From: Motiliproteus sp041586615
GTDB taxonomy: Bacteria; Pseudomonadota; Gammaproteobacteria; Pseudomonadales; Balneatricaceae
Direction: 5' to 3'
Assembly: GCA_041586615.1 (NCBI GenBank)
Contig: JBFGZS010000013.1
Location: 1-64,000 of the forward strand
Length of the DNA stretch: 64,000 bases
The notes under the pieces are model-generated. The model saw only the letters and a program-made list of their open reading frames with translations, was not told the DNA's origin and did not search any database. The position numbers were made by a program, and so were the translations under genes. How positions within the stretch are numbered: position 1 is the stretch's first letter; each line of letters begins with the position of its first letter. Below are positions 50,116-59,900 of this stretch, piece by piece.

Positions 50116-51567
50116 ATGGCAATGAACCAGCATACCGTTGAAAAAATCGGCGGTACCTCCATGAGCAACTATGTAGCGGTACGCGATAATATCGTGTTAC
50201 AGCAAGGTCAGCTCGAAAACCTGTATCAGCGTTTATTCGTGGTATCGGCATACGGCGGTATTACGGATATGTTGCTGGAACATAAAAAAACTGGACAGCC
50301 GGGTATCTACGGTTTATTTGCCAGTGCGGCAGATGACGACCGGGGTTGGCGTGGTGCGCTGGCGGACCTGCGCCAGCGTGCTCATGACATCAATGCTGAG
50401 CTGTTTGTCGGTGGTGATGATCTTGTCGCGGCAGATGAATTTATTAATGAGCGTCTTGACGACGCCGAAAGCTGTCTGCGTGACCTGCAGCGCATTTGTC
50501 AGCATGGCCACTTTGCGCTGGAAACCCATCTGCATACCGTCCGCGAGATGCTAGCCAGTATTGGCGAATCCCACAGCGCCCGCAATATGGCGACCCTGTT
50601 GCAGCGTGACGGCATCAATGCCCGTTTTGTTGATCTTTCCGGTTGGCGCAGCCAGCACCAGCTGTCCCTGGATGACCGGGTTTTGCAGGGGCTGGCGGCA
50701 CTGGATCTGGCCAATGAGCTGCCAATCGTCACCGGATATGCCCATGCAGAAGATGGGCTGATGGCGACCTTCGATCGGGGTTACAGTGAGATGACCTTTA
50801 GTCGCCTGGCGGTCCTGAGCGGTGCGCGCGAGGCGATTATTCATAAGGAATTCCACCTCTCCAGCGCCGATCCGCGTCTGGCCGGTGAAGATAACGTCGT
50901 GCCGATCGGGCGCACCAATTATGACGTTGCCGATCAGTTGGCCAACCTGGGCATGGAGGCGATCCACCCCCGGGCCGCGAAGGGCTTGCGCCAAAGTGGC
51001 ATTGCGTTGCGGGTTAAAAACACCTTTGAACCTCAGCATGAAGGCACCCTGATCACCGCCGATTATGTCAGTGGTACGCCGCGGGTGGAGATTATTGCGG
51101 GTCGCAAGAATGTCTACGCGATTGAAGTGTTTGACCAGGAGATGATGGGCAGCTCAAGCCAGTATGATCGCGAGATCCTTCAGGTCATCGAGCGTTTCAA
51201 GGCGCATATTATCACCAAGGACAGTAACGCCAACAGCATCACGCACTTCCTCGACGCGAACCTGAAAACCGTCAAGCGCATCCAGACACGACTAGAGGCG
51301 CTGCTGCCGGAAAGTGATATCCAGGTCCGTAAGTTGGCGATTGTGTCTGCAATCGGCAGTGATATGAAGGTGCCCGGCCTGCTGGCTCAGGCCGTTGTAG
51401 CACTGGCGGATGCCGGCATCAGCGTCGAGGCCATGCACCAGTCGCTGCGTCAGGTCGATATGCAGTTTGTTATCGATGAATCCTCCTATGAGCTTGCCGT
51501 GAAGCGGCTGCATCAGTGTTTGGTTGAAGCCCGTCAATCAGGCGCCAGTAGCAACTGCGCAGCCTGA
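50116..51567 (+). CDS. Aspartate kinase, ectoine-type
   Basis: 483 residues. The N-terminus HTVEKIGGTSMSNYVAVRDNI and the length match the aspartokinase group usually linked to ectoine gene clusters (Ask_Ect), rather than LysC/ThrA types with KFGGTS. Two ACT domains follow the kinase domain (AIEVFDQEMMGSSSQYDREILQV; AIVSAIGSDMKVPGLLAQAVVALADAGISVEAMHQSLRQVDMQFV). It phosphorylates aspartate. No ectABC is seen within 14 kb on either side that the window allows. Confidence 0.9.
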   Translation: MAMNQHTVEKIGGTSMSNYVAVRDNIVLQQGQLENLYQRLFVVSAYGGITDMLLEHKKTGQPGIYGLFASAADDDRGWRGALADLRQRAHDINAELFVGGDDLVAADEFINERLDDAESCLRDLQRICQHGHFALETHLHTVREMLASIGESHSARNMATLLQRDGINARFVDLSGWRSQHQLSLDDRVLQGLAALDLANELPIVTGYAHAEDGLMATFDRGYSEMTFSRLAVLSGAREAIIHKEFHLSSADPRLAGEDNVVPIGRTNYDVADQLANLGMEAIHPRAAKGLRQSGIALRVKNTFEPQHEGTLITADYVSGTPRVEIIAGRKNVYAIEVFDQEMMGSSSQYDREILQVIERFKAHIITKDSNANSITHFLDANLKTVKRIQTRLEALLPESDIQVRKLAIVSAIGSDMKVPGLLAQAVVALADAGISVEAMHQSLRQVDMQFVIDESSYELAVKRLHQCLVEARQSGASSNCAA

Positions 51568-51755
51568 TCCTTCAGGCCGGCCCCTGTTCTCCGCCAGCTG
51601 TTGCGATTGAGTAATGTGCTGGCGGCGTGCCAGCACTTCCATAGCTATGGCCATAACCATAATCGGCTTTTGCGCAGTAGATTAGCGTTTAGTCCGGCAG
51701 GCTCCTGGGCGTATCATAGGCCAGTCTTGTTTTAAGTATAACGAAGAGGTTTAAC

Positions 51756-53192
51756 ATGTTTCGTCGCACGAAAATTGTTACCACGTTAGGACCGGCAACG
51801 GATCGTGACGGTAATCTTGAAAAGATTCTCCGAGCCGGCGCCAATATGGTGCGGATGAACTTTTCCCATGGTAAAGCTGAAGACCATATTCGGCGTGCGG
51901 AAGAAGTGCGCGCTATAGCGCGTCGTTTGGGTATCCATGTGGCGATTCTGGGTGATCTGCAGGGGCCAAAAATCCGTATATCCACCTTCAAGACGGGTAA
52001 GGTGCAGCTCAAGGCTGGGGCGGATTTTATCCTGGATGGTGCACTGCCGGCGGGTGAAGGGGATGAGTGTCGGGTCGGATTAGATTATAAGGCGTTGCCT
52101 CAGGATCTGCGGGTCGCTGATGTGTTGCTGTTGGATGATGGCAGGGTTCGGCTTGAAGTCACGTCTATCGCCGGCAGCGAGGTGCACACCCGGGTGACTG
52201 TTCCCGGCCCGCTGTCAAACAATAAAGGCATCAATAAGCTGGGGGGCGGGCTATCCGCGCCGGCGCTGACGGAAAAAGATAAGGCCGATATACTGACTGC
52301 CGCAAAAATGGACGTGGATTATCTAGCCGTGTCGTTTCCTCGCAACGGTGCCGATATGGCTAATGCCAGAGCCCTGGCCAAAGCGGCGGGTTTGCATGCC
52401 AAGCTGGTTGCCAAGGTGGAGCGGGCCGAGACCGTTGCTACGCCTGAAGCCATGGATGAGATCATTCTCGCCTCCGATGCGGTGATGGTGGCCCGCGGAG
52501 ATCTGGGGGTCGAGATTGGTGATGCCGAATTGATGGGCGTGCAAAAGCGCCTGATACGCCGGTCGCGCCAGCTTAACCGCGTGGTCATCACCGCCACCCA
52601 GATGATGGAGTCCATGATATCCAGTCCGATGCCGACGCGGGCAGAGGTCATGGATGTGGCGAACGCGGTGCTGGATGGTACCGATGCCGTGATGTTATCG
52701 GGAGAAACGGCTGCCGGAGACTATCCGGTTGAAACCGTGCTCGCCATGGCCGAAGTCTGTCTGGGTGCCGAGAAGCATCCCAGTGTCAATGTATCACGCC
52801 ATCGCATGGAGAGTCAGTTTGCCGATATTACCGAGGCGGTGGCGATGGCAACGATGTACGCAGCCAATCACATGCAGGGCGTGAAGGCGATCATTGCGCT
52901 GACCGAATCGGGTACGACGCCGCTGCTGTTGTCGCGCATAAGTTCCGGTCTGCCGATTTTTGCCCTGTCCCGGAATGAGGATACGCTAAGCCGCTCGGCG
53001 CTGTACCGGGGTGTGTATCCGCAGCGTATCGATGTTGAGGCCTGTGATATTACGACCGTCGCTACGCAGGCGCTGGAGGCGCTTAAAGGCAAGGGGTTGC
53101 TGGTTAGCGGGGATCGCGTGCTGCTGACCCATGGTGATGACTACAGTGCGGAAGGCGGAACGAACAGCTGCAAGGTGCTGGTGGTTTCCTAA
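51756..53192 (+). CDS. pyk: Pyruvate kinase
   Basis: 478 residues of the PykA type. RRTKIVTTLGPATD start, MNFSHG, GDLQGPKIRI, KVERAE, the active-site MVARGDLGVEIG and ATQMMESMISSPMPTRAEVMDVANAVLDGTDAVMLSGETAAGDYPVE. It converts PEP and ADP to pyruvate and ATP. Full length. AGAGG before the ATG. A bidirectional terminator lies after the stop. Confidence 0.97.
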   Translation: MFRRTKIVTTLGPATDRDGNLEKILRAGANMVRMNFSHGKAEDHIRRAEEVRAIARRLGIHVAILGDLQGPKIRISTFKTGKVQLKAGADFILDGALPAGEGDECRVGLDYKALPQDLRVADVLLLDDGRVRLEVTSIAGSEVHTRVTVPGPLSNNKGINKLGGGLSAPALTEKDKADILTAAKMDVDYLAVSFPRNGADMANARALAKAAGLHAKLVAKVERAETVATPEAMDEIILASDAVMVARGDLGVEIGDAELMGVQKRLIRRSRQLNRVVITATQMMESMISSPMPTRAEVMDVANAVLDGTDAVMLSGETAAGDYPVETVLAMAEVCLGAEKHPSVNVSRHRMESQFADITEAVAMATMYAANHMQGVKAIIALTESGTTPLLLSRISSGLPIFALSRNEDTLSRSALYRGVYPQRIDVEACDITTVATQALEALKGKGLLVSGDRVLLTHGDDYSAEGGTNSCKVLVVS

Positions 53193-53249
53193 GACGGTTA
53201 ACGACGGGCTTGGGTTGTCACGGGAGTCGAGTGGTTTAAGGCTATCGAT

Positions 53250-53289
53250 AAAAAGCCGTGCACGCTGCTGAAGGCGTGCACGGCTTTTT
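53250..53289. terminator. Bidirectional rho-independent terminator
   Basis: A 15-bp perfect stem AAAAGCCGTGCACGC/GCGTGCACGGCTTTT with an 8-base loop, U tract on both strands. Shared by pyk (plus) and ybiT (minus). Confidence 0.92.
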
Positions 53290-53321
53290 ACTTAGCGCAA
53301 GGTTAGTGCGTTAGGCGGGTG

Positions 53322-54911
53322 TTAGACCGTCCCTTGGCTGCGCAGGTAGTCTTCATAGGTGCCGTGGTAATCGACGATCCCGGTCGGTGTCAGCTCGATA
53401 ATGCGGGTTGCCAGCGAGGAGACAAACTCGCGGTCATGGCTGACAAAGAGCAGGGTGCCGGGGTAGTTTTCCAGTGCCAGGTTCAGCGACTCGATGGATT
53501 CCATATCCAGGTGGTTGGTGGGCTCGTCCATCAGGAGAATGTTGGGCCGTTGCAGCATGATTTTGCCGAACAGCATGCGACCCTGTTCACCACCCGAAAT
53601 CAGGGTGACGGATTTATCGATCTCTTTTTGGGAAAACAGCAGGCGTCCTAGCGTGCCGCGGATGACCTGTTCGTCATCGCCTTCCTGTCCCCACTGGCTC
53701 ATCCACTCGAGCAGGGGTTTGTCTTCTTCAAAATCGGCGGCGTGATCCTGTGCATAGTAGCCAATGGTTGCATTTTCAGACCACTTGATCGTGCCGGCGT
53801 TGGGTTCCAGGTCGCCAACCAGGCATTTGAGCAGTGTCGACTTACCGATACCGTTGGGTCCGATAATTGCGATGCGCTCACCGACTTCGACCGAGAGGTT
53901 AAGCCCGGAAAACAGTTCTTCATCGAAGGCTTTGCTCATCCCTTCGACATTGAGTGCCTGGCGGTGCAGTTTTTTGCTTTGCTCGAAGCGAATGTAAGGG
54001 TTTTGGCGGCTTGAAGGTTTGACTTCGTCGAGCTGAATCTTATCGATCTGCTTGGCGCGCGAGGTTGCCTGCTTGGATTTTGATGCGTTGGCTGAGAAGC
54101 GGCTGACAAAGGCTTTGAGCTCGGAAATCTGGGCTTTCTTTTTGGCGTTCTCAGACAGCAGCTGTTCGCGAGACTGGGTTGCCGCCGTCATGTATTCATC
54201 ATAGGAGCCCGGGAAGAGGCGCAGTGCGCCGTAATCCAGGTCGGCCATATGGGTGCAGACACTGTTCAGGAAGTGACGGTCGTGAGAGATGATGATCATG
54301 GTGCAGTTGCGTGCGTTCAGCATGCCTTCCAACCAGCGGATGGTATTGATATCCAAGTTGTTGGTTGGCTCGTCTAGCAGCATGATGTCGGGATCGGAGA
54401 AAAGCACCTGTGCCAGCAGTACTCGCAGTTTCCAGCCCGGCGCGACTTTGCTCATCAAGCCAAAGTGCTGTTCCACGGGGATGCCGACGCCCAGCAGAAG
54501 CTCGCCCGCCCGTGACTCGGCGGTGTAGCCGTCCATCTCGGCGAATTCCGCTTCCAGCTCGCCGGCACGAATGCCGTCTGCTTCGGTCATCTCCGGGTTG
54601 GCATAAATGGCATCGCGCTCGGCTTTTACCGCCCACAGTTCTTCGTGTCCCATGATGACGGTGTCGATCACGCTGTACTCTTCGAAAGCGAACTGGTCTT
54701 GTTTCAGTTTGCCGATTCGCTCGTTAGGCGCCTTGGATACATTACCTGCCGTGGGCTCGAGGTCGCGGCCAAGAATTTTCATGAACGTAGATTTGCCACA
54801 ACCGTTCGCGCCAATCAGACCATAACGGTTACCTTCGCCGAATTTAGCGGAGACGTTTTCGAACAGCGGCTTGGCGCCGAATTGCATGGTGATGTTTGCG
54901 GTTGTAAGCAA
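53322..54911 (-). CDS. ybiT: ABC-F ATPase YbiT
   Basis: 529 residues if started at the TTG 54911, which gives MLTTANITMQFG, collinear with E. coli YbiT (MLVSSNVTMQFG, 530 residues). The open frame continues upstream but without similarity. Two ABC cassettes with Walker A GANGCGKST and GPNGIGKST, signature motifs (the second is LISGGEQGRMLFGK), and Walker B LLDEPTNNLD and LMDEPTNHLD, joined by the linker FVSRFSANASKSKQATSRAKQID. ABC-F proteins act on ribosomes in translation. Cytoplasmic. Confidence 0.95.
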   Translation of the reverse strand: MLTTANITMQFGAKPLFENVSAKFGEGNRYGLIGANGCGKSTFMKILGRDLEPTAGNVSKAPNERIGKLKQDQFAFEEYSVIDTVIMGHEELWAVKAERDAIYANPEMTEADGIRAGELEAEFAEMDGYTAESRAGELLLGVGIPVEQHFGLMSKVAPGWKLRVLLAQVLFSDPDIMLLDEPTNNLDINTIRWLEGMLNARNCTMIIISHDRHFLNSVCTHMADLDYGALRLFPGSYDEYMTAATQSREQLLSENAKKKAQISELKAFVSRFSANASKSKQATSRAKQIDKIQLDEVKPSSRQNPYIRFEQSKKLHRQALNVEGMSKAFDEELFSGLNLSVEVGERIAIIGPNGIGKSTLLKCLVGDLEPNAGTIKWSENATIGYYAQDHAADFEEDKPLLEWMSQWGQEGDDEQVIRGTLGRLLFSQKEIDKSVTLISGGEQGRMLFGKIMLQRPNILLMDEPTNHLDMESIESLNLALENYPGTLLFVSHDREFVSSLATRIIELTPTGIVDYHGTYEDYLRSQGTV

Positions 54912-55216
54912 TGTTTTGTACCGAGTAGAGATAACAGTGTGAAGGGGTTGCGTTGACGCAGATCTTGGTTGCGTGGTGCAGACCGGTGGCGAGCATGCTG
55001 TCCAGCAGACCATGCTGAGTCGACGCTTGCCGTAGCAGTAGTTTGTCTTCGTATGGTGTTCGATAGGTGCACGGCTGATATTAACGCGCAGAGGTATCGA
55101 CGGCATGATGGCAAACTAACAAAAAAGGGCAAGACGCAGTGGCCTCACCCTTTTTAATGCTCAGCTCCAAACGGAGCGAGAGGCTTGCATCACAGCGTGC
55201 GCAAGCAGAGCAGCAA
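54912..55216. other. Intergenic between ybiT and cold-shock gene
   Basis: No gene, apart from the terminator of the cold-shock gene at 55121-55155. Confidence 0.5.
55121..55155 (-). terminator. Terminator of cold-shock gene
   Basis: AAAAAGGG pairs with CCCTTTTTT around a partly pairing loop. It lies 60-95 bp past the stop of the minus-strand csp gene. Confidence 0.6.
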
Positions 55217-55423
55217 TTAGATTGCTACGATGTTCTCTGCCTGAGGACCTTTCTGACCCTGAGTAACAGTGAACTGAACTTTCTGGCCTTCAACCAGAGT
55301 TTTGAAGCCTGAACCAGAGATAGCACTGAAGTGAGCGAAAACGTCTGGGCCAGACTCTTGCTCGATGAAACCAAAGCCTTTAGATTCGTTGAACCACTTA
55401 ACGGTACCAGTAGTTGTAGACAT
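55217..55423 (-). CDS. Cold-shock protein (CspA family)
   Basis: 68 residues forming a single cold-shock domain with RNP1 KGFGFIEQ (15-22) and RNP2 DVFAHFSAI (27-35). It binds single-stranded RNA and DNA and melts RNA structure. Its leader is about 143 bases from a strong promoter, as in cspA-type genes, where the leader controls translation by temperature. Confidence 0.95.
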   Translation of the reverse strand: MSTTTGTVKWFNESKGFGFIEQESGPDVFAHFSAISGSGFKTLVEGQKVQFTVTQGQKGPQAENIVAI

Positions 55424-55780
55424 AATAATATCCTATTAATACAAGAGTAATTGAAGCCTTAAAGCAGGCCGTTTTGCTGGAAGTGATGCTATTACTTATG
55501 AAGAACAGGACGAGGTACTAAAGACATCGAAAATGTGCGCATAAATATAAGACGTACTTTCAAGCTGTACTGAATTATACACCCACCTAATGAGGAGTCA
55601 ATGGCTAATCGGCTGCCTCTTTAGGGGTGGGGCGACACACAGCTAGTTGAAATTGCTCGCTATCTCGGTGTTTTTTTCTGTGCGTAGTATCGGCCTGCCC
55701 GATCATTTGGCTATGAATGACGGGTGATCTCTGTGCTGATGTGTCGATGTTGTATCTGACCTATCACGGGGTGCAGTCTG
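55424..55780. other. Leader and promoter region of the cold-shock gene
   Basis: No gene. Holds the csp leader and promoter (55574-55601). Beyond it nothing more is seen up to the pgi stop. Confidence 0.6.
55574..55601 (-). promoter_or_regulatory. Strong sigma-70 promoter of the cold-shock gene
   Basis: On the minus strand TTGACT (55601-55596), a 16-bp spacer and TATAAT (55579-55574). Transcription would start near 55567, giving a leader of about 143 bases. Confidence 0.8.
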
Positions 55781-57469
55781 TTACAGATGTCGGTTCAGCG
55801 CAGACTCATCGCCTTGCGGGCTTGTTTGATCTTTGTCGATCTGTTGGCAATGATCAAGTAAGCCCTCGGTCGACCCGTCGAAGCGGGTGGGGCGTTGGCC
55901 TGCTTGATGGGCGAGTATCGTTTTGGCCAGGCTTTTACCCAGCTCAACACCCCATTGATCGAAAGGGTTGATGTTCCAGATAACGCTTTGGGTAAAGACT
56001 TTATGTTCATAAAAAGCCAGGAGGGTTCCCAGTACGCGAGGTGTTAATTCGGCAAGAATAAATGTGCTTGAGGGTTTGTTGCCCGGGTAATGCCGATGCC
56101 CGCACATGGCTTCTCCCGGCACGCAGCGATCCTCCTGGCCACACATCAGCGCCCGCGATTGAGCCAAGCAATTGGCCCGGGCAAGTTGCTGATGGATGTC
56201 AGGGACATGAGGATTGGTCGCCACCAGCACAAAGTCGACCGGGACTCGCCGAGTGCCCTGGTGTAATAATTGATAGAAAGCGTGCTGTGCATCGGGGCCG
56301 TATTCTCCCCAGATAATCGGGCAGGTGGGGTAGCTGGCCAGCGTCTTGTTCAGCCGGACGCTTTTGCCGTTGCTCTCCATTTCCAGTTGTTGTAGGTATT
56401 CAGGTAAGAACTGTAAGCGGTGGTCGTAGGGCAACACCGCGTGACTTTCGTCTTTGCCGAAGCTGTGGTACCAGACTCCTAGCATGGCCTGGAGAATAGG
56501 GATGTTGCGGTTAACCGGCGTTGATCGGAAGTGCTGATCGGCCCAGTGAGCCCCGGCTAGAAATTCGCGAAACTTCGGCATGCCCAGTGCGATAGCGATG
56601 GGTAAACCGATGGCAGACCACACGGAATAGCGGCCGCCCACCCATTTCCACATCGGCAATTGATTGGCCGCCGGGATGCCAAAGCCGGTCATGGCGCGTG
56701 CGTTTTCTGAGACACCGATGAAATGACAGCTCATATCGAAAACCGAGCCCAGATCCTCTTCAAACCAAGACTTGACGGTTTGTGCGTTGGTCAGGGTGTC
56801 GGACGTCGTGAATGATTTGGACGAAATAATAAACAAGCTGGTTTGTGGGTTCAGCTCTTTGAGCTTTTCTATGATCTCGTTGCCATCGATACTGGAGACG
56901 AAATGCAGACGGGTGCCCGGGGTTGTTTCGTAAGTAAAGGCTTCGCAAACCATGCGTGGGCCGAGGTCTGAACCGCCCACGCCGATATTGACCACATCCC
57001 GAATTGGCTGTCCGGTGCTGCCCAGCCAGCGGCCGCGCCGAATCTGATCCGCATGGCTGGCGATCTTGCCTTGCATGGTTCTGATCGTCGGGATGATATT
57101 TTCCCCGTCGACCAGCAGTGGTGTGTTATCGCGGCTTCGCAGGGCTGTGTGCAGGGCGGGGCGCCGCTCGGTGACATTGACCTCTTGCCCGCTGAAGAGG
57201 TCATCGATGCGCTGCTCGAGATTGGCTTCGGCGCACAGGTCTGAAAAAAGCGTCAGTGTTTGTTGGTCGATATGGTTTTTGGAAAAATCGAAGATATTAT
57301 CTTCGAAAGATACCGAGAAACGGCTGAAACGCTCGGAGTCTTCGGCAAATAACGCGTCGATACGACGCTGCTGTAGCGTGTGGTAATGACTGTCGAGTTG
57401 CTTCCAGGTTGCCGTTTTGGCGATATCCCACACGGCTGACAGATGAGGTGTATCGGCTGCTTGGTTCAT
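55781..57469 (-). CDS. pgi: Glucose-6-phosphate isomerase
   Basis: 562 residues from ATG 57469 (CGGAG upstream). Signatures VNIGVGGSDLGPRM, SKSFTTSDTLTNA, GRYSVWSAIGLPIAIALG, the catalytic Glu region FLPEYLQQLEMESNGKSV, and the late QSVIWNINPFDQWGVELGK. It interconverts glucose-6-P and fructose-6-P in the cytoplasm. A little longer than E. coli Pgi (549), with a tail of charged residues. The stop is 11 residues after a QTSPQGDESAL tail. Confidence 0.97.
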   Translation of the reverse strand: MNQAADTPHLSAVWDIAKTATWKQLDSHYHTLQQRRIDALFAEDSERFSRFSVSFEDNIFDFSKNHIDQQTLTLFSDLCAEANLEQRIDDLFSGQEVNVTERRPALHTALRSRDNTPLLVDGENIIPTIRTMQGKIASHADQIRRGRWLGSTGQPIRDVVNIGVGGSDLGPRMVCEAFTYETTPGTRLHFVSSIDGNEIIEKLKELNPQTSLFIISSKSFTTSDTLTNAQTVKSWFEEDLGSVFDMSCHFIGVSENARAMTGFGIPAANQLPMWKWVGGRYSVWSAIGLPIAIALGMPKFREFLAGAHWADQHFRSTPVNRNIPILQAMLGVWYHSFGKDESHAVLPYDHRLQFLPEYLQQLEMESNGKSVRLNKTLASYPTCPIIWGEYGPDAQHAFYQLLHQGTRRVPVDFVLVATNPHVPDIHQQLARANCLAQSRALMCGQEDRCVPGEAMCGHRHYPGNKPSSTFILAELTPRVLGTLLAFYEHKVFTQSVIWNINPFDQWGVELGKSLAKTILAHQAGQRPTRFDGSTEGLLDHCQQIDKDQTSPQGDESALNRHL

Positions 57470-57497
57470 AAACGGCTCCGCAAACACGAAGCGCCTA

Positions 57498-57794
57498 TCA
57501 TTCGTTCGAGCGTTGTGGCTCGTCGGATAACCCTTTAATAAAACTTTTGACCTTGCCTAGCGCGTGGTTGCCGGCTTCTGCGGTTTTTTCCGCGCCATTT
57601 TTGGCAAAACAACCGGCTCGTGCCGCCAGGCAGCCGGTTTGGCAGCCTGCTTTTGCGGCGTTGTCGTCGGTGTATTGAGCGCTGCATGTGCTGGAACACT
57701 GTGTTTGTTCCGATTCACAATTGGCGTAACTGGGTGCGCTGTTCAATACAGCGTACGTCATGGTCAGTACGGTAAAGGTCGTTGAGAGGCGCAT
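57498..57794 (-). CDS. Small exported cysteine-rich protein
   Basis: 98 residues with a signal peptide (ending near PSYA). The mature part has seven Cys in a pattern CESEQTQCSSTC...GCQTGCLAARAGC that suggests disulphide-bonded helical hairpins. The family is not recognised. 28 bp upstream of pgi start in the same direction and 36 bp downstream of queE, so they may share a transcript. Confidence 0.7.
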   Translation of the reverse strand: MRLSTTFTVLTMTYAVLNSAPSYANCESEQTQCSSTCSAQYTDDNAAKAGCQTGCLAARAGCFAKNGAEKTAEAGNHALGKVKSFIKGLSDEPQRSNE

Positions 57795-57830
57795 CGCTGC
57801 CTTCCTGGTTGTTGGTCTGTGAAGTATAGA

Positions 57831-58463
57831 TCAGGCAATACCGATCAATTTGTGTGTTTGCAGACTAAGGCGCCAGCGTGGGTGCGCTTTACAGTACGCG
57901 ATACAGGCGGCGAGGCTGACCTTGTAGTCGGGGCCGTCCATGGGCTGAAGGAAAAAATGGTCGAACATCAGGTGTTGAAAGCGTTCAGGCATCGCTTGCG
58001 CTTGTGGGTAGATCAATTTGAGTTCGTGACCGCTGTGCTGGCGGACCGGGCTGGAGCCTTTCGGACTGACGCAGATCCAGTCGATCCCCGCGGGAACCGA
58101 TAAAGTCCCGTTGGTTTCGAGGGCGATCTCGAAGCCGGCCGTCTTGAAGGCATCAATAAGCGCTGGATCCAGCTGCAGCAGAGGCTCGCCACCCGTACAG
58201 ATTACATAGGGTGCCACCTTGCTATCCTGAGGCCAGAGCGCCTTGATCGCTTCGATAAGTTGTGTCGACGTCGGGAATTTTCCGCCATTGACACCATCGG
58301 TGCCGACAAAGTCTGTATCGCAGAAGTTACAGGCGGCCTTGGCCCTGTCCTGCTCGCGGCCAGACCAAAGGTTGCAGCCGCTGAAACGACAGAAAATAGC
58401 AGGGCGTCCGCTTTGCGCTCCTTCTCCCTGGAGGCTATAGAACATCTCTTTGATGGCATACAT
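57831..58463 (-). CDS. queE: 7-carboxy-7-deazaguanine synthase
   Basis: 210 residues. QueE is a radical SAM enzyme that turns carboxy-tetrahydropterin into CDG on the way to queuosine and archaeosine. Start MYAIKEMFYSLQGEG and the cluster motif C-x14-C-x2-C (Cys30, 45, 48; GCNLWSGREQDRAKAACNFC), which matches the longer-loop QueE known from Burkholderia multivorans. VICTGGEPLLQLDP and ALETNGT are also family marks. Cytoplasmic. Confidence 0.95.
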   Translation of the reverse strand: MYAIKEMFYSLQGEGAQSGRPAIFCRFSGCNLWSGREQDRAKAACNFCDTDFVGTDGVNGGKFPTSTQLIEAIKALWPQDSKVAPYVICTGGEPLLQLDPALIDAFKTAGFEIALETNGTLSVPAGIDWICVSPKGSSPVRQHSGHELKLIYPQAQAMPERFQHLMFDHFFLQPMDGPDYKVSLAACIAYCKAHPRWRLSLQTHKLIGIA

Positions 58464-58615
58464 GGGAGGGTATCACTTTACTCAAAAGATAAGGTTGGCT
58501 CAGTCGCGTTTCCGTGCGCTACTGTACGCACGGAAACGCGACTGGTCTGGAGGAAAGAGGCATCGCCTGGCGTGTGCCTGCGATGCCTCTATGGTTATGA
58601 ACCGCTGTGCCTAGG

Positions 58616-59551
58616 TCAGGCGTCGATCGCCGGGCTGTTGGCGGATTCATTTTCGCCACCCATTAAGGTGATCAATTGGGGGATGAATTTTGAAATCTCC
58701 ATGGCCTGGAGTGTGAAATCCGCATCAAATAGCGCGGCCGCATCGGCGCTGCCCATCTCGGCTGCTTTTTCCTGTAGCAGATCAGAAAACTTAATCCGAC
58801 GTACAATCATGTCCTCTGCAACCATGCAGCTGAGGCTGTCATTCCAGTTTAGCGCGACTTTAACCGCTTGTTTGCCGGCGTTGAGGTGGCTGCTGATCTC
58901 TTCGCTGTGTAAATACTGTTGCTGACAGGTGACCTTTCCGCCGTCTTCACTCGGGTCTTTGAGTTCGCAAGCATCGCCAAGGCCAAACCCTTCGCCAAGG
59001 GGGCTGTCCTCTTGTAGCCAGCTGGTCATGACGGAGGCGGGTGCCTTGTTGAGCGTTGGTAACACAACCGGTAAGCTGCCGAGAGTCTTGCGCAGGAACG
59101 ATGAAAAATCATCGGCGCGTTTGGCGCTACTGGCATCGACGACCAATAGCCCCTGATCCAGATCGATGTAGCCGTACGTGTGCTGGAATCGACTGAAGGC
59201 TTTGGGGAGCAAGTCAAGCAGGATCTCATCTTTGAGCGTGTCGCGCTCTTTCTTGCGAACCTTGCGATCCTGTTCGTGTTCGATGAGCTCTACGCGCTCG
59301 TCGAGGTGGTCCTTGAGCACGGAAGAGGGCAGTATTTTTTCTTCTTTGCGGGCGCAAAGCAGCAGGTAATTACCCGATGCATGTACCAGTTCGTCAAAGC
59401 CTTTTCCCAGTGGCGATACCCAGCCGTAGCGGCTCTGCTCCTGGCTGCTGCAGGGTGCGAAGCGACTTTCCTGTAGGGCTTCACTTAATGCCTCGGCGTT
59501 ATGTTGGAAAGGGCGGGTAAAGCGATAGAAAGTCAGGTTTTTAAACCACAT
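58616..59551 (-). CDS. rdgC: Recombination-associated protein RdgC
   Basis: 311 residues from ATG 59551 (MWFKNLTFYRFT, the family start). RdgC forms a ring around DNA and limits RecA. Family marks are SRYGWVSPLGKG, REKDTLKDEI-like (KKERDTLKDEILLDLLPKAFSRF) and the central VDASSAKRADDFSSFLRKTLGSLPV. Nearly the E. coli length (303). Single gene. Confidence 0.95.
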   Translation of the reverse strand: MWFKNLTFYRFTRPFQHNAEALSEALQESRFAPCSSQEQSRYGWVSPLGKGFDELVHASGNYLLLCARKEEKILPSSVLKDHLDERVELIEHEQDRKVRKKERDTLKDEILLDLLPKAFSRFQHTYGYIDLDQGLLVVDASSAKRADDFSSFLRKTLGSLPVVLPTLNKAPASVMTSWLQEDSPLGEGFGLGDACELKDPSEDGGKVTCQQQYLHSEEISSHLNAGKQAVKVALNWNDSLSCMVAEDMIVRRIKFSDLLQEKAAEMGSADAAALFDADFTLQAMEISKFIPQLITLMGGENESANSPAIDA

Positions 59552-59900
59552 AAAAAATCTCTGTATTCTGACGATAGGTAGTGAGAGCAACCGGCTACGT
59601 TACCAGTTGGTGCGGTCGTTCGCTAGCCCCAGCGATGGATAGATGTCTGGTCGATGGGGTGGCCTTGTCTCTCTGCTGCCTGTGGTGGGGATAAAGTTCT
59701 AGCAAGGCGGTGGTAGGTCTGGTGTTTGATTTGATATGGCTCAACACGTGTCAGCGGCATATTTGATAGTCTGGGGCTACTGTAGGGATACGAGGTTTAT
59801 AAACCCTGGCAGTCGCTATAATGATAGGCGGGTGGGCAGTCGTGTTGTGCGCTGTACACGAGAAAAGCTTGGTTAACTAAGATAATACAGGGAGATAGCC
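59552..59900. other. Divergent intergenic region
   Basis: No gene or clear signal seen between rdgC and bacteriohemerythrin, other than a ribosome site at its end. Confidence 0.5.

Noticed and set aside
55717..55971. 84-codon plus-strand frame at the pgi 3' end
   Set aside because: Antisense to pgi, which is fully conserved there.
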